From Elymus sibiricus (taxonomy: Eukaryota; Streptophyta; Magnoliopsida; Poales; Poaceae): a DNA stretch of 64,000 bases. Below, one piece after another: positions 47,701 to 57,005 of the stretch. The stretch is from contig CM077673.1 of assembly GCA_039707655.1 (NCBI GenBank), positions 266,456,288-266,520,287 of the forward strand, read 5' to 3'. The position numbers and the translations under genes were made by a program. The notes under the pieces were generated by a model. The model was given only the letters and a program-made list of their open reading frames with translations. It was not told the DNA's origin and ran no database searches. The number at the start of each line of letters is the position of its first letter. Position 1 is the stretch's first letter.

Positions 47701-48171
47701 TAGGATCCCTAGGAGCTTGAGGAATTTATAGGGAATTTTCTGAGATAGGAAAAATGGGGTTGCTTCACAATGGACAGATTCTGGTCAGAAACAAAATAAT
47801 TATTCTGGCCAAAACTTTCCATTGGGCAAAGGAATATTTTTGGAGTTTATGGAATCATATGATGGTGAGAAGATGGGGAAAAAGTTTGGGAATTAATTGG
47901 CCATCCAAACTATAGGTTGCTTCACAACCCATAGTAATGACATAAATTCCCAAATTAAGAAAATGATTTTAGGGAAAAGATAATATATGAAAAATTGTCC
48001 AAGAGAGGCATGGAAGGATTTTATCAAGATGATGAAGGTTTTGGGTTGCTTGAGGAAAAATTTAACAAGACATAGGTCAATTCAACTGGAAAGGTTTTGA
48101 AAATCAATTAAATTGCAAATAAAACCCAAATAATTTTGAAAAGAAAAAGTTGCCAAAATCAGGGTGTCACA
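44791..48171 (-). repeat. 5' LTR (3381 bp)
   Basis: Partner of 35791-39090. It contains 139 bases (45018-45156) missing from the partner and bounded by the short repeat agtgctt/agtactt. It lacks 57 bases present there and bounded by cggcg. Confidence 0.85.
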
Positions 48172-48409
48172 TTTGGTTGCCTGGCAAGGCGCCAACTTCG
48201 ACCTCCGAGCTTTGGTTGCCTAGCAAGGGGCCGCCGTCGACCTCCGAGCTTTGGTTGGATGGCACGGGGCCGACATCAACCTCCGAGCTTTGGTTGCCTG
48301 GAAAGGGGCCGTCGTCCACCTCCGAGCTTTGGTTGTCTGGCATGCTTGGAATAATTAATGGAAGATAGGTGTGGACTAGATCAACCATAGTGTCGCTGCG
48401 TTGCCACAA
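48172..48409 (-). pseudogene. 5' part of the interrupted CACTA ORF with 39-bp coding repeats
   Basis: Minus-strand ORF from ATG at 48409. After a short N-terminal segment (MWQRSDTMVDLVHTYLPLII) it contains four 13-residue repeats of the type NQSSEVDVGPVPS; a fifth begins at the insertion point and finishes at 35767. At DNA level this is a 39-bp tandem repeat with core cctccgagctttggttg (48205-48345). The chromovirus inserted into a repeat unit, splitting the ORF. Family unknown. Acidic, Pro/Ser-rich short repeats suggest a flexible linker or activation-type region; this is inference. Confidence 0.6.
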
Positions 48410-48879
48410 GGGTCATATAGACCTAGCCACTCGTCGGTGGTGGGAAACCGACAGAGGAAGAGGCAACAAGCATTGGCATGGATTGCACGACACGCATATA
48501 CCACCATTAATTTATGCACTGGGGTGCCTCTGTTCGTAGGTACCAGCTGGTGCACACCATCACTGGTTGTACAGTGGCCGGTTTCGTGGTTTCTCCTAGT
48601 TTATTATGCATGTAAAAAGTTTATTGAGGTAGTCGGTTATGTAATTGCATGTTTAATTTGGTTATGCATCTTTGTATTATTTTTTCGCAAATATGCAAAG
48701 CTTGCATTCCATTGCATTGGTTATACATCTTGTATTTGCAAGCATTTATCTTGTTGTTCAGTACACAGAGCAAATCACATCGTGGACGATTAAACCAACA
48801 AACACGGCGGTGATGATTATTTTGAACAATCATAGACAAGTGTTCACCAGCAAGCATTTGTCCACACAACACACAAATT
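48410..48879. other. CACTA interior, no recognised gene
   Basis: AT-rich sequence upstream of the minus-strand ORF. Short ORFs on both strands show no recognisable motif. Confidence 0.4.
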
Positions 48880-49598
48880 ATTAGCAGAAATTGTGTGTAC
48901 CATTATCGGTCTTCACACACAATTCAGATAACTGACTCGTTTGCCCCGTATCGCACACATCTAGTTATGCCGACTCGTTTCTGTTATTCTGGCTCATCGC
49001 ACACATGTCATCCGAGTGACCTATATGCTGTATATCACACACAGCTTGATCCGAGCAACCGTTCGTGTTATTCTGGCTCATTGCACACGGGTCATCCGAG
49101 TGACCTGCATGATGTATATCTATCACAGATAGCTTGATCCGAGCAACCGTTTGTGTTATTTTGGCTCATCGCAAACAGTTCATCCGGGCAATGTGTTTGC
49201 CGTCTATCACACACATCTTGATCTGGGTGATCTTTTGTGTTATTTTATCTCATCACAAATAGTTCATCTGGCTAACCTGTATGCCGTCTATCGCACACAT
49301 CTTGATCTGGGTGATCGTTTGTGTTCTGCTTGATCAACGCAAACAGTTTATCTGGGTGAACTGTATGTCGTACATCGCACATACTTATATTAAGTTAACC
49401 ATTTGTGTTCTTTGTCCCATCACAAACAGTTTTCCCGGGTCAACTGTGTGCCTTGTATCGCACACGTAAGTCTTTTCTGAATTGTATTTGATGGTTCCGC
49501 CATCGCACACAGTTCGCGTTATTGGCGACGGAGCTTGAACTATACCGTTTGCGATTCATGGATCGCACACAGTTTCGTGAAGGGTCTCTGATTGATGT
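48880..49598. repeat. CACTA right sub-terminal repeat array
   Basis: About ten units of 60-70 bases, each with a pair such as atcgcacacat/atcacacaca and ccgtttgtgtt/ccgttcgtgtt and a recurring tcatccgagtgacct or tcatctgggtgaac segment. The orientation is opposite to the array at 1-700. It is probably the binding region for the CACTA terminal DNA-binding protein. Confidence 0.8.
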
Positions 49599-49626
49599 GT
49601 CGTCTTTGGACCATCCTGCAGTAGTG
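49599..49626 (-). mobile_element. CACTA right terminal inverted repeat
   Basis: On minus it starts CACTACTGCAGGATGGTCC. The next bases outside (cca, then tagtactccttggtat) switch to Gypsy integrase coding sequence, confirming the boundary. Confidence 0.85.
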
Positions 49627-49636
49627 CCATAGTACT

Positions 49637-50830
49637 CCTTGGTATGCGGATTATGCTAATACATTCTTGCTAAATATATACCACCTAGTTTCACCTACCA
49701 ACAAAAGAAAAAGTTTTCCTATGATTTAAGACATTACTTTTGGGATGACCCACATCTTTATAAAGAAGGAGTGGATGGTGTCATTAGACATTGTGTACCT
49801 GAGCATGAACAGGGACAGATCATACAGAAGTGTCACTCCAAGGCCTATGGAGGACACCATGCTGGTGACAGAACTGCACACAAGGTATTACAATCTGGTT
49901 TCTATTGGCCTACTCTGTTCAAAGATGCTCATAAGTATGTCCTTTCTTGTGATGAATGTCGAAGAACTGGTAACATTAGTAGACGTCAGGAAATGCCTAT
50001 GAATTATTCACTTGCTATTGAACCATTTGATGTCTGGGGCTTTGATTTTATGAGACCTTTTCCTTCCTCTAATGGGTATACTCATATTCTAGTTGTTCTT
50101 GATTACGTTACTAAGTGGGTAGAAGCTATTCCAACTAGTAGTGTTGATCATAACACTTCTATTAGAATGCTTAAAGATGTTATTTTCCTGAGGTTTGGAG
50201 TCCCTAGATATTTAATGACTGATGGTGGTTCACGTTTTATTCATGGTGCTTTTCGTAAACTTCTAGATAAATACGATGTTAACCATAGGATTGCATCACC
50301 TTATCATCCTCAGTCTAGCGGTCAAGTTGAGTTGAGAAATTGAGAAATAAAATTGATCTTGCAAAAGACTGTTAATAGATCTAGAAAGAATTGGTCTAAG
50401 AAACATGATGATGCTTTGTGGGCTTATAGAACTGCTTATAAAAACCCTATGGGAATGTCCCCATATAAAATGGTCTATGGAAAAGCATGTCATTTACCTC
50501 TTGAGTTAGAACATAAAGCTTATTGGGCAACTAAAGAACTTAACTATGACTTTAAACTTGCTGGTGAAAAGAGGTTATTTGATATTAGCTCATTAGACGA
50601 ATGGAGGACACAAGCTTATGAAAATGCCAAGTTGTTTAAATAAGAAGTTAAAAGATGGCATGACAAGAGAATCCAAAAACGGGAATACAATGTAGGAGAC
50701 CTAGTTCTTTTGTACAATTCTCGTTTCAGATTTTTTGCTGGTAAACTTCTCTCCAAATGGGAAGGTCCTTATGTCGTCGAGGAGGTCTATCACTCGGTGC
50801 TATCAAGATGAACAACTTCTAAGGCAAAAA
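49637..50830 (+). pseudogene. Gypsy integrase, broken
   Basis: The HHCC zinc-binding domain is visible (HCVPEHEQ, GGHHAG, CDECRRTG), then the catalytic core with WGFDFMRPFP, DYVTKWVEAI, FLRFGVPRYLMTDGGSRF and SPYHPQSSGQVE, and the C-terminal region with [18 protein letters not shown] and EYNVGDLVLLYNS. Breaks: a frameshift in an A-rich run near 49700-49715, TGA at 50341-50343 and TAA at 50641-50643. The reading frame starts abruptly at the CACTA junction. Motif spacing fits Athila-group integrases. Confidence 0.85.
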
Positions 50831-50989
50831 TCCGAGAGTGGTAAATGGGCAAATAATTAAACACTATATCTCAGGTATGCCCGTCAATTTTGAAACTAAT
50901 ATTATTCAAGTTATGACTCCGAAAGAACACATAAGAGAGACCTTCCGGAACACTCCAGAAATCTGAAAAGGGGTAGGTATGTGATACGG

Positions 50990-51300
50990 TAAGTAAAACG
51001 ACTCCAAAAATTCCAAAAAAATATGTTATGTTGGTTTTGGTATTTTAGAGAATTTCCAAAAATAAAAACGAGTCTGGGGGACACGAGGGAGCCACAAGGC
51101 AACAGGGCGCGCCCACCCCCTAGGCGCGCCCTGATAGCTTGTGGGGCCCTCGTGTGCCTCCCGGACTCCGTTTTCTTTCTAGACACGTATTGTAACCTAG
51201 AAAATTTCATTATATATACTCCTGTCTGTTTTGACCACCGCATCGCAAGTTTCTCCTTTGTTCTTGTTTCGGGCTGTTTTTCTGACAGATCCAGATTGCC
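50990..51300 (+). promoter_or_regulatory. Internal LTR-like promoter cassette with TATA box before the env-position ORF
   Basis: 51080-51162 is a GC-rich inverted repeat (ggcaacagggcgcgcccacc ... ggcgcgccctgatagcttgt) that closely matches 53668-53717 in this element's own 3' LTR. A TATATATA box lies at 51211-51218 and the ORF starts at 51301. The upstream A-rich segment also follows the LTR layout. This looks like a duplicated LTR promoter placed in front of the ORF. Confidence 0.6.
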
Positions 51301-51813
51301 ATGACGCCGTCAAGCTCCTCCAAAGATAAGTTCTTCGAGAAGGTCATCAACCCCTACCTGCCGGAGGTGATGAAGCACCCTCAAGCCAATGAGATGCGAG
51401 AGGGGGTGCTCCACATACAGGATGTTCAAGGCCCGAAGAAGGAGAGGAGCAAGGAGGCCTGGCTTGCAGCGGTGGAGCAGGAAATCTTCAAGTGCCAAGG
51501 GATGGTTGAATGTGGTTTGAGTGCTAATCACTGTATGATCGCGGAATTCATCCGGGAGAACAAGCTGGACACTAGGAACGTGGGAGAGGCTCTCTTCAAG
51601 CTTCATGATCGGATCGATAATCTCCAAGCTCAAATCTTTGACTTGCAAAACCAAAACTGTGAGTATGAATCTAGGTTTAAAAGGATGAGCTTAGCTGCCG
51701 ATTTCAGGATTCCGAAAACAAGATCCTCTTTCTATGACAGGGAGCCTATGCCTTGGAAGACGGAGGACCAACCTATTAAATCATCACCACCATCACCCAA
51801 GGAGGACGCTTGA
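51301..51813 (+). CDS. Env-position ORF, small coiled-coil protein
   Basis: An intact 170-residue ORF lies downstream of integrase and about 85 bases after a TATA box. The N-terminus is Ser/Lys-rich (MTPSSSSKDKFFEKVINPYL). The middle contains KEAWLAAVEQEIFKCQGMVE and NKLDTRNVGEALFKLHDRID. A probable coiled coil follows (LHDRIDNLQAQIFDLQNQN), then a Pro/Ser-rich tail. There is no signal peptide or transmembrane helix, so it is not a classical envelope protein. Similar hypothetical proteins accompany Triticeae Gypsy elements, to my recollection; the function is unknown. The frame is intact although the neighbouring integrase is broken. Confidence 0.6.
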   Translation: MTPSSSSKDKFFEKVINPYLPEVMKHPQANEMREGVLHIQDVQGPKKERSKEAWLAAVEQEIFKCQGMVECGLSANHCMIAEFIRENKLDTRNVGEALFKLHDRIDNLQAQIFDLQNQNCEYESRFKRMSLAADFRIPKTRSSFYDREPMPWKTEDQPIKSSPPSPKEDA

Positions 51814-51848
51814 GTACATGGGTATGGGAACCACCCTTTGCTTGTTCG

Positions 51849-51862
51849 AAGCTTGGGGGAGG
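51849..51862 (+). other. Internal polypurine tract copy
   Basis: AAGCTTGGGGGAGG, 36 bases after the env-position ORF stop. It matches the terminal PPT TAAGCTTGGGGGAGT at 53371-53385. Confidence 0.6.
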
Positions 51863-53370
51863 TGCCCCGATATCGTATCATCATCACTTTTACCATTATC
51901 ATCTATCTTAGTTCGATCCTTAGTTATGTCGTGATTTAGAGAAATAAAATTTCAGATTTGCTTTGCTTAGAGTTTTTTCTTTGAGATCTATCTATCCTTG
52001 TAATCGAGTATGAGAGTTAAATAATAAAGATTAGTTTAAGTTAGCTTGCTTTACTCTCATGCATCAATCATAGCAATGAAATAAAATAAATAGAAAAATC
52101 ATATGCTAATCCCATGGGGAGTAATGACTTCTCATAGAAGAAGTATGTTATATAAAAGTTGTTGGGAATAAACAAACATAGTGTTAGTCATTGATACAAT
52201 CTATGCAAGATTATCATAGAGGAGAGGAGATTCACATACAAATACACTATCTTGGACATCTTTTATGATTGTGACCCCCCACCAAATATTATATAATGAT
52301 CGAGTGTTGATGTTGGACATGGAAGACATCGCAATGATTATGTTTGTTTAAATTCACATAAAAGTTATATTGTCATGGATCCTTTAACATGTGGTGCTTG
52401 GTTTAGATCTTTTGCTAGCCAAAAAAATCCCGCACTAAGTATAGATACTACTTGTCCGTCCATAACCCCTTTTAACCCAGTTTCTTTCCATGAGAGTCCA
52501 CCATACCTACCTATGGATTGAATAAGATCCTTCAAGTAAGTTGTCATTGGTGCACGAAGCAATAAAAATTGCTATTAAATATGTATGATCTTTTATTATA
52601 AGGGAAAAGAAAGTTTGTACGATCTTCTGATGGCAAAGAAATAAAACCGACACATTGCATAATAAAGTTTGCTATCATAAGGGGCAATATAAAGTGACAT
52701 TTCTTTCCATTAAGAGTTTGCACATCCAAAATTGAAAAGCGCATGACAACCTCTGCTTCCCTCTAAGAAGGGCATATCTTTTACTTTCATGTAATTACTT
52801 TTATGCTCGAGTCAATAATGTTTATCCCTATTCCTTCCTATTAACTCTCTAGTTGGCAAGCATTATGTGTTGAAGAAAGATCCAGATATATATATATCCA
52901 GTTGGATGTAGGTCATAATAATTCATTATTGTTGACATTATACTTGAGGTAAATAAGTTGGGTGGCAAATACTATGAAACCCCCATCTTCCTATGTGTCC
53001 GATGGAAACATTAGCTCCAAAAATATGCAATGAGTGCCAGCAATCATAGAAGACTAAAGAATAGATGAGTATGTGAACTTGCTAGAATGAAATCTCTTAC
53101 ATAGACTCTTCTCTAGAATATGATGAATTGTGATTGTCTCAATGACTAAGAACATTTTTTGTTGATTATCAATAAAGTTTATGCTTCATACTTCAACAAT
53201 TGTGGATAGATTGTTACTTGTTTATGAAAAGTTACATGATGAAAAAACTTGCTGCTATGTTAATATTGATGATGCCATCATGTCTGTATTTTGTTTTTAT
53301 CGACACCTCTCTTTCCAATTATGTGGTCATTATTATCGAGTCCAGCTTTCGCTTAAGGACAAGCAAGGTC
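51863..53370 (+). other. 3' non-coding region of Gypsy element
   Basis: AT-rich sequence without a supported ORF or motif between the internal and terminal PPTs. A ta(ta)4 tract lies near 52889. Confidence 0.6.
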
Positions 53371-53385
53371 TAAGCTTGGGGGAGT
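53371..53385 (+). other. Terminal polypurine tract
   Basis: TAAGCTTGGGGGAGT directly precedes the 3' LTR start TGATACG at 53386. Confidence 0.75.
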
Positions 53386-54886
53386 TGATACGTCCATTTT
53401 TCCTCATGAATTCCTATTGATATTTATGTTATTATTGTCCATTATTCCTCATTATGATACAATTCTTATGCTTTCTCTCTCTGAATATGCAAGGTACATC
53501 ACAAAGAGGGAAATCGCCGGTACCTGGAATTTTGGACCTGAAAACCAAGAAAATGGCTGAAAATTCACTGGACTCCAAATGAACTGAAACTTCACAGAGA
53601 ATATTTATGGAATATATAAGAATTATTGGGCCAAAAATATACGAGAGGGGGGCACCTGCTGGCCAAAAGGCAACAGGGCGTGCCCACCCCCCTCGGCGCG
53701 CCCTGCTGCCTTGTGGGCGCCCAGCTGGTCTCCCGACCCCTCCTCTTATCCAATATGGTGTGTTTTACCCTAGAAAAAAATCAAGAAGGAACTTTCGGGA
53801 CGAAGCGCTGCTATCTCGAAGCGGAAACCTGGGCAGAGGCCCTTTTGCTCTCCGGTAGAGAGATTCTGCCACGGAAACTTCTCTCCGGGAGGGGGAGATC
53901 GAAGCCATCATCATCACCAACGCTTCCTCCTTCGTGGGAGGACCAATCTTCATCAACATCTTCACCATAACCATCTCATCTCAAACCCTAGTTCATCTCT
54001 TGTATTCAATCTTTGTCTCAAAATCTCATATTCGTACCTGTGGGTTACTAGTAATGTTGATTACATCTCGTAGTTGATGCTTGTTGGTTTACTTGGTAGA
54101 AGATATTATGTTCAGATCCTCGATCTCCATTATTACACCTCTGATCTTGAACATGTTGATGATGTGTGAGTAGTTACTTTTGTTCCTGAGGACATGGGAG
54201 AAGTCTTGTTATAAGTAATCATGTGAAGTTGGTATTGGTTCAATATTTTGATGGTGTGTATGTTGTTGCTTCTCTTAGTGGTTTCATGTGAATGTTGACT
54301 ACATGACACTTTGCCATGTTATGGGCCTAAGGGAAGGCATTCTGGAGTAACAAGTAGGTGATGGGTTGCGAGAGTGACACAAGATTAAACCCCACTTTAT
54401 GCGCTACTTCATAAGGGGCTGATTTGGACCCACAAGTTTCATGCTATGGTTAGATTCATCTTAATTCTTCTTTCATAGTTACGGATGCTTCGTGAGGGGG
54501 TAATCATAAGGGGGTTGCTTGTTCAATTAAGAACAACGCCTTAGCACCGGTCCACCCACATATCAAATTATCAAAGTAATGAACATGAATCAACTCAACA
54601 TGATGAACATGACTAGATAGAAATTCCCATGTGTCCTCGCGAGCGCTTGCTTAATATAAGAGTACTTTCAAGCCTGTCCTTCGCTATAAAAAGGATTGGG
54701 CTACCTTGTTGCACCTTAGTTACAATTGCTACTTGTCACTTGTTACGAATTATCTTGCTGCAAAACTATCTATCACTGTTACTCACAGTACTTACAGAGA
54801 ATACCTTGCTGAAAACTGCTTATCATTTCCTTCTGCTCGTTGTTGTGTTCGACACCCTTACTTATCGAAAGGACTACGATTGATAC
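53386..54886 (+). repeat. 3' LTR, truncated at its 3' end (about 1.5 kb)
   Basis: It starts TGATACGTCCATTTTTCC. The GC-rich inverted repeat is at 53648-53733, followed by a pyrimidine-rich leader. The LTR should end with a TATCA-type terminus, but at about 54887 the sequence becomes gacaatggcgctaag, a degenerate tRNA-Asp-type primer-binding region in opposite orientation. The exact breakpoint is uncertain by a few bases. Confidence 0.7.
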
Positions 54887-55307
54887 CCGACAATGGCGCT
54901 AAGAAATCCTTCCTGATACTTGTGATCTGTGTTGGGTTTTTCGTGAAGAGGAGCGGGTGGTGCAGCACAGTATAGATAAGTATTTCCTCAGTGAGAACTA
55001 AGGTTATCGAACCAATAGGAGTATCACGCAACCCCCATCTTCAGCGACTGCACACAAAGAAACAAATACTTGCACCCAACACGGGAAAGAGGGTTGTCAA
55101 TCCCCTTGGACTTGTTATTTGCAAGAAAATGAAGTGTGTAGATGATAGTTGAATAATGTAAATTGCAAAATAAAAAAGTAAATAAATGGCAACAAGGTAA
55201 TGAAAGCTTTTGTAAATATATAAGTGAATACACCCGGGGGCCGTAGTTTTCCCTAGTGGCATCTCTCATGTAGTAGGCATACGGTGGGTAAACAAATTAC
55301 CGTTGGG
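54887..55307 (-). mobile_element. Fragment of a minus-strand Gypsy element: PBS plus start of its 5' LTR
   Basis: 54887-54914 resembles the PBS region at 22265-22293 with several changes. The LTR sequence from 54915 (TGATACTTGTGATCTGTG) matches 22294 onward, with small deletions. The interior and 3' LTR of this copy are gone. At 55308 the LTR is interrupted by a second LTR of the same family; the rest presumably lies beyond the window. Confidence 0.65.
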
Positions 55308-55840
55308 TGATACTCCCTCCATTTTTATATACAAGGCCACAAACTCATATTACAGGTATCAAGGTAAAAATTAATACATGCTTTCAAAGCTAGCTTTTCT
55401 TTTCGTTTACTGGGATCATTAATACATCGCATGCATGCAAGAAAACTGAGTGGAGGAAGTAACTGATTGTCATTATGACTGCATGCATGAAGAATTAAAT
55501 AGATTGCTAGTACGAGAAAATATCATTAATGTTTGCCTCGATTATTGTTGGTTTCCTTGTATAGATGCAAAATGTATATTCCATAGTGGCCTTGTGTAAG
55601 TAAATGGAGGGAGTACTTGTGATCTGTGTTGGGTTTTCCGTGAAGAGGAACGGGTTATCGCAGCACAATGCGGGTAAGTATTTCCCTCAGTTATGAAACC
55701 AAGGTTGATTGAACCAATAGGAATACCAATCCTCAATCGTCTTCAGCGGCTGCACGCAAAAGAACAAACAACTTGCACCCAACGCTGACAAGCGGGTTGT
55801 CAATCCCCTTGATCTCGTAATTTGCAAGCAAGTGAGTTGT
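55308..55840 (-). mobile_element. Second LTR of the same family nested in the first
   Basis: TGATAC at 55308-55312 plus 55616 (split by a MITE) begins a new LTR copy that continues 55614-55840 and matches 22300-22520. It sits inside the first copy after the motif accgttggg. At 55841 it is cut by the Copia insertion, in the motif gagttgt. Confidence 0.65.
55313..55613. mobile_element. Stowaway-type MITE, 301 bp
   Basis: It begins CTCCCTCCATTTTTATATAC and ends with the near-complement of that, GTAAATGGAGGGAG. Long inverted arms share acaaggccac/gtggccttgt. It is flanked by TA at 55311-55312 and 55614-55615. The target TA is the one inside an LTR's terminal TGATAC. Confidence 0.85.
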
Positions 55841-56635
55841 TGTAGGACCGAAAGTATGTCTAGAGGGGGGGGATTAGACTACTTGACCAAATAAAAGTTT
55901 TGCCTATACCAAATTTTAGAGTTAGCAGTTTTTAGCATTTCATGGCAAGTCAAGTACACCCTACACATGCAAGTCTAAGAGTATAGCAGCGGAAAGTAAC
56001 AACAAGCATGAGTAGAAAGGATAGGGTAGGAAGATCAAACACAATTGTAGACACGATGATTTTTCCCGTGGTTCCGATAGGTGGTGCTATCGTACATCCA
56101 CGTTTATGGAGTCTTCAACCCACGGAGGGTAACGGTCGCGAGAGTCCACGGAGGGCTCCACCCATAAGGGTCCACGAAGTAGCAACCTTGACTATTCCAT
56201 AACGGCTTCCGTCCACGAAGGACTAGCCTCACTATGGGTAGATCTTCACGAAGTAGGCGATCTCCTTGCCCTTACAAACTTCTTGGTTCAACTCCACAAC
56301 ACGAAGTAGGAGGCTCCCAAGCGACACCTAACCAATCTAGGAGGCACCACCCTCCAAAAGGTAATAGGCTCGGTAATGACGATGAACTCCTTGCTCTTGT
56401 GCTTCAAGATGATGGACTCCTCAACACACAATCACTCTCTCACAGATTTGGCTTGGTGGAAGAGATGGGATTGGTGGAAAGCAACTTGGGGAGGCTAGAA
56501 ATCAAGATCCATATGGTTGGAGTGGAAGATCTTGACCTCAACACAAGGGTAGGTGGCTCTCTCTCAGAAAACTGGATGGGGCAAGTATGGAATAGTTTTG
56601 AGTGCTTCTCTTTCGAGTAGGTGGTGGTGAAGGGG

Positions 56636-56643
56636 TATATATA
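56636..56643 (-). promoter_or_regulatory. TATA box of Copia LTR
   Basis: TATATATA in the context GATGCCTATATATACCCC on minus, just downstream of the palindrome cluster. Confidence 0.65.
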
Positions 56644-56689
56644 GGCATCCCCAAAAATCCAACCGTTACACATAAAATGACCAACTCGG

Positions 56690-57005
56690 TGACACCGATG
56701 TGTTAATCTCGGTGGTACCGAAGTGACCAAAAGGTGGCAACTTTTGAATCTCGGCGAGACCGATATAGGAAACTCGGTTGCACCGATAAGGTGACCAACG
56801 GTCAGATTAACATTCTCGGTGACGCCGATCCAACAATCTCGGTGGTACCGATATTGTGAATTTGCATAACAGAAAGTTGGCAACCTAAACTCGGTGGCAC
56901 TGGAATGGAATCGGTTGCACCGAAGTGGCTAGGGTTTGGCTGAGTCTGTCTGAGTTTGGGCATCGGTGGCACCGAGTGGAAAGTGTTGGTTGCACCGATT
57001 TTGAA
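56690..57005. repeat. Cluster of TCGGT..ACCGA palindromic boxes in the LTR
   Basis: Boxes include tcggtgacaccga (56694), tcggtggtaccga (56730), tcggttgcaccga (56775), tcggtgacgccga (56817) and tcggtggtaccga (56839), with several decayed copies. Conserved palindromic LTR motifs are known in Sireviruses. Binding of a transcription factor is inferred, not shown. Confidence 0.65.

Larger units (their letters stand above)
35791..48171 (-). mobile_element. Tekay/Del-like chromovirus (Gypsy), full length but inactivated
   Basis: LTRs at 35791-39090 and 44791-48171 run TGTGACACC to GGTGCCACA on minus and are flanked by a perfect TSD, tttgg (35786-35790 and 48172-48176). A tRNA-Met-type PBS is at 44774-44785 and a PPT at 39091-39109. 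On minus the order is an extra ORF, gag with zinc knuckle, protease, RT, RNase H, integrase and a C-terminal chromodomain, the Tekay/Del arrangement. The polyprotein is broken by stops at 42887, 42512, 39732 and 39474 and by a small frameshifting deletion near 41750. It inserted into a CACTA ORF. Confidence 0.88.
1..49626 (-). mobile_element. CACTA (DTC) DNA transposon, split by nested insertions, left end outside window
   Basis: The right end is a CACTA terminus: read on the minus strand from 49626 it begins CACTACTGCAGGATGG. It is preceded inward by arrays of short repeats with cores such as cgcacac and acggt, and similar arrays in the opposite sense occupy 1-700, as expected for sub-terminal inverted repeats. 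Element-owned DNA is 1-6509, 14264-17041, 23864-24135, 33647-35790 and 48172-49626, about 13 kb in total, a normal CACTA size. All recognisable gene fragments in it read on the minus strand. No TNP2-like transposase was seen, so it is probably non-autonomous, or the transposase part was lost or lies to the left. The right end abuts an integrase coding sequence, so the element inserted into a Gypsy pol gene. The 3-bp TSD (probably cca at 49627-49629) cannot be checked without the left end. Bases 700-930 hold nothing I recognise. Confidence 0.8.
49627..54886 (+). mobile_element. Athila-type Gypsy element, 3' half (integrase, env-position ORF, 3' LTR)
   Basis: This is the oldest layer visible: the CACTA element interrupts its pol gene at 49626/49627. 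In order: integrase coding sequence, an internal LTR-like cassette, an intact 170-residue ORF, a PPT copy, 1.5 kb of non-coding DNA, the terminal PPT (53371-53385) and the 3' LTR from 53386. The LTR's 3' end is missing; near 54887 it fuses to a primer-binding region of another element. The 5' half must lie left of the window. Confidence 0.8.

Noticed and set aside
48880..49598. CRISPR-like spaced repeats
   Set aside because: Units are degenerate, contiguous and abut a CACTA terminus in a plant genome; they are transposon sub-terminal repeats.
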